From: Pseudomonadota bacterium
GTDB lineage: Bacteria; Pseudomonadota; Alphaproteobacteria; Rhizobiales; Xanthobacteraceae
Reading direction: 5' to 3'
Assembly: GCA_023405565.1 (NCBI GenBank)
Contig: JAEXXW010000380.1
Location: forward strand, 1-7,549
Length of the DNA: 7,549 nucleotides
Under the pieces are notes generated by a model. That model was not told the DNA's origin, searched no databases, and was given only the letters and a program-made list of their open reading frames with translations. Every line of letters begins with the position of its first letter. Position 1 is the stretch's first letter. Positions 1 to 5,585 of the stretch are shown one piece after another. Made by a program: the position numbers and the translations under genes.

Positions 1-1682
1 TCGAGCTTCACCTTCTCGCCGATCAGGCGCTTCAGCAGCATGCCGAGATCGGACAGCACCTCACCGAGATCGAGCACCTGCGGCCGCAACGTCTGCCGGC
101 GCGAGAAGGCGAGCAACTGACGCACCAGCGATGCAGCACGGTTCGCATTCTGCTTGATCTGCATGATGTCCGAGAAGGACGGATCAGTCGGCTTGTGCGC
201 CGACAACAGGAAATCGGTCGCCATCATGATCGCAGAGAGCACGTTGTTGAAGTCGTGTGCGATGCCGCCGGCCAATTGGCCGACGGTATCCATCTTCTGC
301 TGCTGCTTGATCTGCCCCTCGAGCGCGCGCCGCTCGGTCGTATCGAGCGCATAAATGATCGCGGTTTCCGAATCGCGTTCGCCGTCATCGTCGATCGCGG
401 TCAGGAAGAATGTCGCGAATTTATCGCTGCTGTCGGACAGCGCGGCCTCAACCGGAGCGATGTCTCCCTGTCCCTCGCTGGCCTTGGCGATCGCCTGTTC
501 CAGCGTAGCGCGGTCGCGTTCTGCGACGGTCGAAAGAATGCTCCGAGCCGGCCCTTCGGCTGCCGCGCCCTTGAACAGCCGCGCGAACAAGGCATTCGAT
601 CGCATGATGCGGCCCGACCGGTCGACCGTCGCAATCGCCATCGGCGTATTGTTGAAGAAGCGCATGAAGCGCACTTCCGCGGCGCGTTGCGCATCCTGCT
701 GCTCGCCACGGGCACGATTGAGCACCAGCGTTCGTGACGGCCCGGCCGCACCATCGGCGCCGAACGCGACCTTGTGGAACAGGCGAACCGGGACGGAGAG
801 ACCGCTGCGGGTCTTGAAATCGAGATCGAGAATTTCGGTTTTCACTTCGCCGGGCGCCGACGGGATCGCCAGCAGCGCTGCACCCTCACCTGAAACGACA
901 TCCGTCAGTTTCAGACCACCGGAGCCGACCTCGGCCAGATCCTGATCGAGCCAGCTCGCGAGCGTCGCATTCAGATAGACGATGTTGCCAGCCGCATCGG
1001 CGGAGAAGAAACCGGCCGGCGCATGATCGAGATAGTCGATCGCGTGCTGCAACTCCTGAAAGACGTTTTCCTGCTTCTCGCGATCGCGCGTGACGTCGGC
1101 AACGGTCCAGATCGTCGTACGCGCATTGCGCCCTTCGCCGCCAGGACGGACCCGCAGACGCAGCCAGCGCGCCGGCTCATCCTTCAGACCGCCGACCCGA
1201 ACCTCCTCCTGCAGACGCCGTCCCTCTCGCGCTGCCTTCAGCAGGCGATAGACCGCTTCGGACACATCAGGATCGCCGATGAAGACACGCTCGATCGGAC
1301 GCACCTCCTTGGCGCTGGCTGCTCCGATCAGGTTCAGATAGGCGGCATTGGCATAGACGACCCGGCCGCTGGAATCGGTGACAAGGATACCGTCGAAGGC
1401 ACCATCCACCAGGCTGCGGATCATCGGGTTACCGCTGTCCTGCCCGGCAAAGCGCAGGATGCCGGCCGCCAGCGCAAATAGCGAAAACACCCCGACAGTA
1501 CCGAGAATCGCCAGTAGGACCAGAATATAAAGAGACGTATTGCCGCGTCCGACCTGCAACAATCCGACCGCCGCGCCTACAAGCGCAATCGCGATCACGA
1601 GCACAAGCCCGATGGAACCGCCGCGCTGTGACCGGTCAAGGCTGCCGGGATCCCGCATATCGCCCATGTCGGTTGTCGTCAT
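1..1682 (-). CDS. cckA: Cell-cycle hybrid histidine kinase CckA, N-terminal 560 codons (C-terminus beyond window)
   Basis: Inner-membrane sensor kinase that, in alphaproteobacteria, passes phosphate via ChpT to CtrA (known for the family). I translated it from an ATG at 1682-1680; it stays open to the left edge. Seen: two hydrophobic segments at about residues 23-44 and 51-74, with a very short loop between them. Three PAS-like stretches follow at about 85-195, 206-325 and 336-450, the first containing VTDSSGRVVYANAAY. A HisKA dimerisation helix contains GQLAGGIAHDFNNVLSAI, with phospho-accepting His476 at bases 255-257. The start of the ATPase domain (LIGEKVKL) is present; the ATP-binding boxes and the expected receiver domain lie outside the window. 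The start is uncertain: only a weak GAGG sits 11 nt upstream, and Met6 and Met9 are alternatives. It lies 169 nt behind flhB on the same strand, so read-through is possible. Identity rests on the His-box motif, the membrane-PAS-HisKA layout and the neighbours; another hybrid kinase is less likely. Confidence 0.9.
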   Translation of the reverse strand, partial: MTTTDMGDMRDPGSLDRSQRGGSIGLVLVIAIALVGAAVGLLQVGRGNTSLYILVLLAILGTVGVFSLFALAAGILRFAGQDSGNPMIRSLVDGAFDGILVTDSSGRVVYANAAYLNLIGAASAKEVRPIERVFIGDPDVSEAVYRLLKAAREGRRLQEEVRVGGLKDEPARWLRLRVRPGGEGRNARTTIWTVADVTRDREKQENVFQELQHAIDYLDHAPAGFFSADAAGNIVYLNATLASWLDQDLAEVGSGGLKLTDVVSGEGAALLAIPSAPGEVKTEILDLDFKTRSGLSVPVRLFHKVAFGADGAAGPSRTLVLNRARGEQQDAQRAAEVRFMRFFNNTPMAIATVDRSGRIMRSNALFARLFKGAAAEGPARSILSTVAERDRATLEQAIAKASEGQGDIAPVEAALSDSSDKFATFFLTAIDDDGERDSETAIIYALDTTERRALEGQIKQQQKMDTVGQLAGGIAHDFNNVLSAIMMATDFLLSAHKPTDPSFSDIMQIKQNANRAASLVRQLLAFSRRQTLRPQVLDLGEVLSDLGMLLKRLIGEKVKL

Positions 1683-1719
1683 GACTGCTAGTGCCTCAAG
1701 CTGCAGGTGATCCGCAAGG

Positions 1720-1733
1720 GGGCATTCCTGCCC
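1720..1733. repeat. Small inverted repeat upstream of cckA
   Basis: GGGCA (1720-1724) and TGCCC (1729-1733) form a perfect 5-bp inverted repeat around TTCC. It lies about 38 nt upstream of the cckA start and just beside the larger palindromic element. It could fold in an RNA reading from flhB into cckA. No T-run follows in either direction, so it does not look like a classical terminator. Confidence 0.4.
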
Positions 1734-1735
1734 TG

Positions 1736-1836
1736 GTCATTCCGGGACGCGCCTGAAAGGCGCAGGCCCGGAATCCAGAGACCAGTTCCCGAACTGGATT
1801 CCGGGTTCGCCCGCGTCGCGGGCCACCCAGACTGAC
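1736..1836. repeat. Compound palindromic repeat element between flhB and cckA
   Basis: A 101-bp element made of nested inverted repeats. Outer arms GTCATTCCGGG (1736-1746) and CCCAGACTGAC (1826-1836) pair at 9 of 11 positions. Inside are ATTCCGGG/CCCGGAAT (1739-1746/1767-1774) enclosing GCGCCT-GAA-AGGCGC (1749-1763). CCCGGAATCCAG (1767-1778) pairs perfectly with CTGGATTCCGGG (1794-1805), enclosing CCAGTTC/GAACTGG (1782-1797). GCCCGCG-T-CGCGGGC spans 1809-1823. This resembles the dispersed extragenic palindromes I associate with Bradyrhizobium/Rhodopseudomonas genomes (from memory, not searched). It occupies most of the flhB-cckA gap and could act as an RNA-processing, 3'-end or attenuation structure. 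It has no T-tract. Confidence 0.75.
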
Positions 1837-1851
1837 GAAAATAAAGAGCCA

Positions 1852-2919
1852 TCAATTCGGCCTCCGCCGCAGCCGCATCACGTAACCGATGACCTCGGCC
1901 ACCGCCCGGTAATGTTCCGCCGGAATTTCCTGGTCGACCTCGACGGCCGCATGCAGTGCGCGGGCCAGCGGCGGATTCTCCACCACCGGTACGCCATGGG
2001 CCTCGGCCACCTGCCTGATCTTCAAGGCGATGTTGTCGAGCCCCTTGGCGACGCAGAGCGGGGCGTTGTCGCCACGCTCGTATTTCAGTGCGACGGCATA
2101 GTGCGTCGGGTTCATGACAACGACCGAGGCTTCCGGCACCGCAGCCATCATGCGCTTGCGCATCTTGGTTTCGCGGATGCGGCGGATACGGGCCTTGATC
2201 TGCGGATCGCCGTCGGTCTGCTTGAATTCTTCCTTGATCTCCTGCAGCGACATTTTCTGCTTTTCGTACCACTGCCGATACTGGAAGAAGTAGTCGGCGC
2301 CGGCAATGAAGGCCATGATGATCACGACGAAGCCGAGCATCTTCAGCGCGAATACCGCCGTGAAAGGCAGGATCGCCGCGACGTCGAGCGTGACCATATT
2401 TTCCAGCCGCGTGCGCTCCGGCCACAGCAACATGGTCATCACGGTGCCAAGAATGGTGATCTTGGCGATGCCCTTGGCGAAATTGACCAGCGCGACCTTG
2501 GAGAACAGCCGCTTGAAGCCTGCAAGCGGCGAAATCTTCGACAGTTTCGGTGTCAGGCTTTCCGTCGACCAGACCAGCCGATGCTGAATGACATTGCCGG
2601 CAATGGCGAACAGCGCGACCAGCAAGACAGGAATGGCAATCGCCGCAATGACTTCCTTGCCGATCCGTCCGGAAAGAAGAATCAGGGCCGCGCCATCGGT
2701 CGGGATACGGTGTGCATTTGCGATCAGGCCGCCGAATGTTGCCTTGAGACTCGACGCCATCGGATTGGCGAAGATCAGCAGCATCAACGTTGCGCCGGCC
2801 AGCACGAACCAGGTGGAGACTTCCTGGCTTTTGGCAACGTCGCCGCGTTCGAGGGCTTCGTCCAACCGTTTTTGGGTGGGGTCTTCTGTTTTCTCGTTGT
2901 CTTCACTCTGCTCGGCCAT
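1852..2919 (-). CDS. flhB: Flagellar export switch protein FlhB
   Basis: Inner-membrane component of the flagellar type III export apparatus that switches substrate from rod/hook proteins to filament proteins after self-cleavage. The 355-residue product has the hydrophilic N-terminus EKTEDPTQKRLDEALERGDV typical of the family. Hydrophobic segments follow at about 36-56, 90-112, 145-165 and 180-208. A cytoplasmic domain contains NPTHYAVALKY; N270-P271 is the expected autocleavage bond of the NPTH motif (270-273). The length is close to the roughly 350-380 usual for FlhB. The ATG at 2919 has a good ribosome site (AGGTGAG, 5 nt away) and lies 11 nt after the fliR stop, so it is in the flagellar operon. 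Its TGA overlaps a short out-of-frame ORF leading into the palindromic element. A long antisense reading frame over this gene is a codon-bias shadow. Confidence 0.97.
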   Translation of the reverse strand: MAEQSEDNEKTEDPTQKRLDEALERGDVAKSQEVSTWFVLAGATLMLLIFANPMASSLKATFGGLIANAHRIPTDGAALILLSGRIGKEVIAAIAIPVLLVALFAIAGNVIQHRLVWSTESLTPKLSKISPLAGFKRLFSKVALVNFAKGIAKITILGTVMTMLLWPERTRLENMVTLDVAAILPFTAVFALKMLGFVVIIMAFIAGADYFFQYRQWYEKQKMSLQEIKEEFKQTDGDPQIKARIRRIRETKMRKRMMAAVPEASVVVMNPTHYAVALKYERGDNAPLCVAKGLDNIALKIRQVAEAHGVPVVENPPLARALHAAVEVDQEIPAEHYRAVAEVIGYVMRLRRRPN

Positions 2920-2924
2920 CGCGT

Positions 2925-2931
2925 CTCACCT
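2925..2931 (-). promoter_or_regulatory. Ribosome binding site of flhB
   Basis: AGGTGAG on the minus strand lies 5 nt before the flhB ATG. Its first A is also the last base of the fliR TGA. Together with the 11-nt gap this suggests translation of flhB coupled to fliR. It is one of the two clear Shine-Dalgarno sites in the minus-strand operon; the other precedes fliE. Confidence 0.7.
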
Positions 2932-3701
2932 CATGCGTAAGGGGCAAGTTCGCGCAGGACTGCGCCGATGAACTCAACGAATGTCCCCATCATCGCGCCA
3001 ACCACGGCGATGAGGATCAGAAAGCCCAGAAGGATCGACAGCGGCAGGCCGATGAAGAACACCTGCATCTGCGGCATCAATCGCGACAACACGCCGAGCC
3101 CGAGATTGAACAACAGACCGAAAACAAGAAACGGAGTTGCGAGTTGAATGCCGACCTTGAAAGCGCCGGCCACCGTCTTGGTCACAAGAGCAGCGGCGTC
3201 GCCGACCAGAATGGCGGCACCCGGCGCAAACAGACGATAACTGTCGTTCAGCGCCGCGATGACAAGATAATGAAGATCGGTCGCAAAGATCAGTGTGACG
3301 CCCAGCATCGTTAAAAAATTGGAGATGATGACGTTCTGCTGTCCCATCGATGGATCGATGGCCGTGACGAAGCCAAGCCCCATCTGCTGTGCGATCACAG
3401 CGCCAGCCACCTGCAGAGCCGAGATCGAGAGCCGCGCGGTGAAGCCGAGAATCGCGCCGATGATCATCTCGTGGCCCAGCATCAGCAGCACCGGCCCAAG
3501 CTCACGCAGATCGATCGTATAGGCCGTCCGATGCAAGGGCAGAAAAATGGCGGCCAACGCCAGCGCAATGCTCAGGCGCACACGCACCGGCATGCTCATT
3601 TCGCCAAGCCCCGGCAAGAGCATCACCATCGTGCCGACGCGCGCAAAAACCAGCATGAAAGTTGCAGCCAGCGCCGGAAGAAATGAGACGTCAAGCTGCA
3701 T
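2931..3701 (-). CDS. fliR: Flagellar export gate protein FliR
   Basis: Polytopic inner-membrane protein that completes the FliP5-FliQ4-FliR1 export gate (known for the family) and contacts FlhB. The 256-residue product has several hydrophobic segments. The family-typical stretch GLGFVTAIDPSMGQQNVI lies in the middle (about 110-127), and LGVLSRLMPQMQVFFIGLPL near the C-terminus matches the conserved 'LGLLNRxxPQ' region. I chose the ATG at 3701, giving MQLDVSFLPALAATF. The longer version starts at a GTG at 3725 and adds MTGWQKRQ, which is hydrophilic and does not resemble FliR N-termini. Neither start has a strong ribosome site, so the choice is not settled. It follows fliQ by 44 nt (20 nt with the GTG start) and precedes flhB by 11 nt. 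Confidence 0.94.
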   Translation of the reverse strand: MQLDVSFLPALAATFMLVFARVGTMVMLLPGLGEMSMPVRVRLSIALALAAIFLPLHRTAYTIDLRELGPVLLMLGHEMIIGAILGFTARLSISALQVAGAVIAQQMGLGFVTAIDPSMGQQNVIISNFLTMLGVTLIFATDLHYLVIAALNDSYRLFAPGAAILVGDAAALVTKTVAGAFKVGIQLATPFLVFGLLFNLGLGVLSRLMPQMQVFFIGLPLSILLGFLILIAVVGAMMGTFVEFIGAVLRELAPYA

Positions 3702-3745
3702 CTGCCGTTTCTGCCATCCCGTCACATGCGACGGGTGCGATCATC

Positions 3746-4012
3746 TCATCCGCCGTGGATGATTCGCGCCGAGATTCGCATCATGTGACCTTGCAGCGAA
3801 TCCGCCATGAAGGGCAATATCAATAACAATGCGACGAACATGGCGAGGATCTTCGGCACGAAGACCAGCGTCATCTCCTGGATCTGGGTCAGCGCCTGAA
3901 ACAGCGAAATCGCCACGCCGACGGCAAGGCCGACCAGCATCAGGGGGGCTGACACAATCACCAGCGTGATGATTGCGTCACGCGCCACGTCGAGAACTTC
4001 GGGACCTGTCAT
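3746..4012 (-). CDS. fliQ: Flagellar export gate protein FliQ
   Basis: Small inner-membrane subunit of the flagellar export gate, forming helical hairpins around FliP-FliR. The 88-residue product matches the usual 88-90 residues. It has two hydrophobic hairpins at about 14-38 and 49-72, joined by the conserved polar loop SLFQALTQIQEMTLVFVPK. The start is the ATG at 4012, which fits the family N-terminus (MTGPEVLDVARDAI). No recognisable Shine-Dalgarno is visible in the 39 nt after fliE. Those 39 nt begin inside a near-perfect palindrome across the fliE stop, so fliQ translation may depend on RNA folding or coupling (inference). Confidence 0.96.
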   Translation of the reverse strand: MTGPEVLDVARDAIITLVIVSAPLMLVGLAVGVAISLFQALTQIQEMTLVFVPKILAMFVALLLILPFMADSLQGHMMRISARIIHGG

Positions 4013-4043
4013 CGGATATCTGTGTCGTTGCCGGCAGGAAGCA

Positions 4044-4064
4044 TATGCCGATCAGATCGGCATA
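4044..4064. repeat. Perfect odd palindrome spanning the fliE stop codon
   Basis: TATGCCGATC (4044-4053), a central A (4054) and GATCGGCATA (4055-4064) form a 10+1+10 perfect inverted repeat. One mismatch outside it, two further base pairs (GC/GC) extend the symmetry. It covers the last codons of fliE (MetProIle), the TGA stop, and the start of the gap before fliQ. As RNA it would fold into a stem of about 8 bp with a 5-nt loop; as DNA it is a possible binding site. No T-run follows on the minus strand, so a terminator is unlikely. Confidence 0.65.
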
Positions 4065-4456
4065 CGCATGATTTCTTCGTAGGAGGCGATGACCCGATCG
4101 CGCACGGCGACCAGCGCATCGACCGCGACTTCCGATTCGGCAACGGCCGTGACAACGTCCACCACATTGGCCTTGCCGGTCACCATGGCCTGGGACTGCG
4201 CATCGCCGGCGCGCGCGGCCTGGTTGACCTGCCCCATGGCGTCCTTCAGCAATGAACCGAAGTTCTGGCCACCGACTTCCGAAACGCCGCGGCCGGCGCC
4301 GATAGCCGGATTGCCGAGCGATGCCGTGCTCATCACGTTGTTGAGCATGGCACCGAAATCCGGTCCGGAAGTGTCCTGAACCGACTTGGCTGCCGTCGGG
4401 TTATTGAGTGACGCTAGGCTCGCATACGCTTTCGCTGCTGTCGCGGCGGTTTGCAT
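4052..4456 (-). CDS. fliE: Flagellar hook-basal body protein FliE
   Basis: Adaptor that links the MS ring and export gate to the proximal rod and is among the first exported rod-type proteins. The 134-residue product ends with the characteristic C-terminal region AVDALVAVRDRVIASYEEIMRMPI (key positions: RDR, SYEEIM, MP). The family is commonly about 100-110 residues. The surplus appears to be an internal duplication, residues 15-42 against 45-74, sharing ASLxNP and GxxFGxxL...M. The ATG at 4456 is supported by GGGAG 6 nt upstream and lies 12 nt after the flgC stop. The stop codon is embedded in a perfect palindrome. The conserved C-terminal half, which forms the rod-like helix, looks intact. 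Confidence 0.95.
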   Translation of the reverse strand: MQTAATAAKAYASLASLNNPTAAKSVQDTSGPDFGAMLNNVMSTASLGNPAIGAGRGVSEVGGQNFGSLLKDAMGQVNQAARAGDAQSQAMVTGKANVVDVVTAVAESEVAVDALVAVRDRVIASYEEIMRMPI

Positions 4457-4462
4457 GATCGT

Positions 4463-4467
4463 CTCCC
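4463..4467 (-). promoter_or_regulatory. Ribosome binding site of fliE
   Basis: GGGAG on the minus strand lies 6 nt before the fliE ATG, in the 12-nt gap after the flgC stop. It supports the long FliE start, and therefore the reading of the duplicated N-terminal segment as translated. Confidence 0.6.
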
Positions 4468-4468
4468 G

Positions 4469-4879
4469 TTATGCTTTTAGAATGTCGATGGTACGCTGGA
4501 GCATTCGGCGGGTGGCGCCGATAACATTGATGTTAGCTTCGTAGGAACGCTGTGCATCGCGCATGTCGGTCATTTCGACCAGCGCATTCACATTCGGATA
4601 TTTGACATGGCCTGAAGGATCGGCTGCCGGATGTCCCGGCATATGCTTTGTCGTGAAGGCCGATTGATCGTTCTTGATGCTTCCGAGGCTGACCACCCGC
4701 GCATCGAGATTGCGGTCCAGTTCGGAGCGGAAGGTTGCGATCTTTCGGCGATAGGGATCGGCGCCGGCATTGCCTGCGGTCGAGTCCGCGTTTGCGATGT
4801 TTTCGGCGATGACCCGCATGCGTCCGGCCTGAGCCCGCAAGCCCGATGCCGCGATGGCAATTGATTTGATGAAATCCAT
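4469..4879 (-). CDS. flgC: Flagellar proximal rod protein FlgC
   Basis: Exported structural protein of the proximal rod, assembled in the periplasm with FlgB and FlgF on top of FliE. The 136-residue product shows both family signatures. The N-terminal rod motif is ASGLRAQAGRMRVIAENIAN (11-30). The C-terminal motif is HVKYPNVNALVEMTDMRDAQ followed by RSYEAN (91-116), ending in a helix (TRRMLQRTIDILKA). Length is normal. The ATG at 4879 lies 11 nt after the flgB stop with only a weak GGA as ribosome site, so coupling to flgB is likely. Exported rod proteins lack a cleavable signal peptide, and none is present here. Confidence 0.96.
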   Translation of the reverse strand: MDFIKSIAIAASGLRAQAGRMRVIAENIANADSTAGNAGADPYRRKIATFRSELDRNLDARVVSLGSIKNDQSAFTTKHMPGHPAADPSGHVKYPNVNALVEMTDMRDAQRSYEANINVIGATRRMLQRTIDILKA

Positions 4880-4890
4880 GATGCTGTCCG

Positions 4891-5292
4891 TCAGCGCTTG
4901 CCGAGTGCGGTTTTCATCAGACCGAGGCTCTTGGTGTAGAGGCTCGATGCCGCCTGATAGTCCATCTGGTTCTCGGCCACCTTCAGCATTTCGTCTTCGA
5001 GGCTGACGGCATTGCCGGCCGGCCGGGTTTCGGCGCCGCCGAGCTTGGCTCGCTGGAAGGTCGTCTCCTCCCCGCCGCTGACCCCGCCGAGATGCCCCGC
5101 GCTTGTCCGGTGCAGCGAGACGCTTGGCGCCCCTCTCGCCGTCGAATCAAATTTCGGGGGCGTCAGGTCAGACGGCTTGAATTTGGGGGTATCGGCATTG
5201 GCGATGTTTTCAGAGAGCAATCGTTGCCGCTCCTGGTGCCACTGCATTTTGGTGCGGAGCATGGAGAGGATCGGTAGTCCGGAAATGGGCAT
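4891..5292 (-). CDS. flgB: Flagellar proximal rod protein FlgB
   Basis: Structural protein at the base of the proximal rod and first gene of the leftward operon. From the chosen ATG at 5292 the product has 133 residues, near the roughly 130-138 usual. It begins MPISGLPILSMLRTKMQWHQ and carries the rod motif RQRLLSENIANADTPKF (22-38). The C-terminal helix is SLEDEMLKVAENQMDYQAASSLYTKSLGLMKTAL (about 97-130). The open frame extends upstream to an ATG at 5310 and a GTG at 5319, adding MPSMLEEQA. I reject that extension because it does not look like FlgB N-termini and neither start has a ribosome site. The chosen start itself has only weak purine-rich sequence (GAAGAAC) upstream. The CtrA-type box lies 82 nt upstream of the start codon. 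Confidence 0.94.
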   Translation of the reverse strand: MPISGLPILSMLRTKMQWHQERQRLLSENIANADTPKFKPSDLTPPKFDSTARGAPSVSLHRTSAGHLGGVSGGEETTFQRAKLGGAETRPAGNAVSLEDEMLKVAENQMDYQAASSLYTKSLGLMKTALGKR

Positions 5293-5351
5293 GGCCTGTT
5301 CTTCGAGCATGGAGGGCACGCAAATTCTGGACTCAAGGATTCGCGGCTACA

Positions 5352-5364
5352 GGCAATTCTTGCC
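5352..5364. promoter_or_regulatory. Dyad GGCAA-N3-TTGCC upstream of flgB (copy 1)
   Basis: GGCAA (5352-5356), TTC, TTGCC (5360-5364) form a perfect 13-bp dyad between the CtrA-type box and the flgB start, 59 nt before the ATG. The same dyad recurs upstream of fliO at nearly the same distance. This suggests an operator for a dimeric regulator. From memory, the ftr sites bound by the alphaproteobacterial flagellar regulator FlbD are of this general type, but I cannot verify the match. The dyad resembles sigma-54 elements only superficially: GG and GC are 8 rather than 10 nt apart. Confidence 0.5.
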
Positions 5365-5374
5365 GGGTGTATGG

Positions 5375-5389
5375 TTAACATCTGGTTAA
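5375..5389. promoter_or_regulatory. CtrA-type binding box TTAA-N7-TTAA
   Basis: TTAA (5375-5378), CATCTGG, TTAA (5386-5389) match the full CtrA consensus TTAA-N7-TTAA exactly. The centre is 82-96 nt upstream of the flgB start and about 209 nt upstream of the fliO start, which favours control of the flgB operon; control of fliO is possible. CtrA is known to activate early flagellar genes in alphaproteobacteria and is phosphorylated through CckA, whose gene lies at the far end of the same leftward gene series. Binding is inferred from the motif only. Confidence 0.75.
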
Positions 5390-5501
5390 AATCGGTATTT
5401 AGCCATCCTGCCATCGTTTGGCCGCAGCCGAACGGTTTACCAAAATGGCAAGTTACGGCCTGGAAATGCGATAGAATCGCGATAAACACTCACCAGGTCC
5501 G

Positions 5502-5516
5502 TTAGGGTTTTGTTAG
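5502..5516. promoter_or_regulatory. Degenerate CtrA-like box TTAG-N7-TTAG
   Basis: TTAG (5502-5505), GGTTTTG, TTAG (5513-5516) keep the 7-nt spacing and 6 of 8 consensus positions. It lies 81 nt upstream of the fliO ATG, mirroring the 82-nt distance of the perfect box from flgB. It could be a low-affinity CtrA site for fliOP. It may also be chance, as the half sites are short. Confidence 0.3.
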
Positions 5517-5521
5517 TCTTC

Positions 5522-5546
5522 AGGTCGGCAAGCGTTGCCGAGACCT
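5522..5546. promoter_or_regulatory. Dyad GGCAA-N3-TTGCC upstream of fliO (copy 2), within a hairpin
   Basis: CGGCAA (5526-5531), GCG, TTGCCG (5535-5540) hold the same 13-bp dyad core (5527-5539) seen before flgB, here ending 58 nt before the fliO ATG. The symmetry extends through AGGTC (5522-5526) and GACCT (5542-5546) with a 2-nt bulge, giving a 10-bp stem with a 3-nt loop if transcribed. It may be an operator, a leader hairpin, or both. Confidence 0.5.
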
Positions 5547-5579
5547 TAACCGATCGGGGCGCGGATATGCCCCTCAGTG

Positions 5580-5585
5580 AGGAGG
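5580..5585 (+). promoter_or_regulatory. Ribosome binding site of fliO (wide spacing)
   Basis: AGGAGG is a perfect anti-16S match lying 12 nt before the ATG at 5598, wider than the usual 5-9 nt. No start codon sits closer in the correct frame. The GTG at 5577 overlaps this motif and so cannot use it. This decides the start at 5598 over the longer frame. Confidence 0.6.

Noticed and set aside
154..1481. Several plus-strand frames across the left 1.5 kb (66, 180, 196 and 152 codons)
   Set aside because: All lie antisense to the continuous CckA reading frame, which carries transmembrane, PAS and HisKA features.
1688..2425. 245-codon minus-strand frame overlapping flhB
   Set aside because: It lies in another frame of flhB, shows low-complexity Arg/Gly/Ala translation, and continues into the palindrome. 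FlhB in the overlapping frame has clear family motifs. Only its last 54 codons are kept, as a weak observation.
1912..2940. 342-codon plus-strand frame antisense to flhB
   Set aside because: His/Asp/Arg/Gln-rich translation is the usual antisense shadow of a GC-rich gene; no domain or ribosome site is visible.
4891..5319. Longer FlgB starting at GTG 5319 or ATG 5310
   Set aside because: The extra MPSMLEEQA is unlike FlgB N-termini and neither start has a ribosome site; the ATG at 5292 gives the usual start and length.
5352..5364. Possible sigma-54 promoter at the GGCAA...TTGCC dyad
   Set aside because: The GG and GC elements are 8 nt apart instead of the required 10.
5410..5424. Minus-strand GG-N10-GC (CGGCCA-N5-TGGC) as a sigma-54 promoter for flgB
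   Set aside because: The spacing is right, but only about 6 of 10 consensus positions match and it lies upstream of the CtrA-type box.
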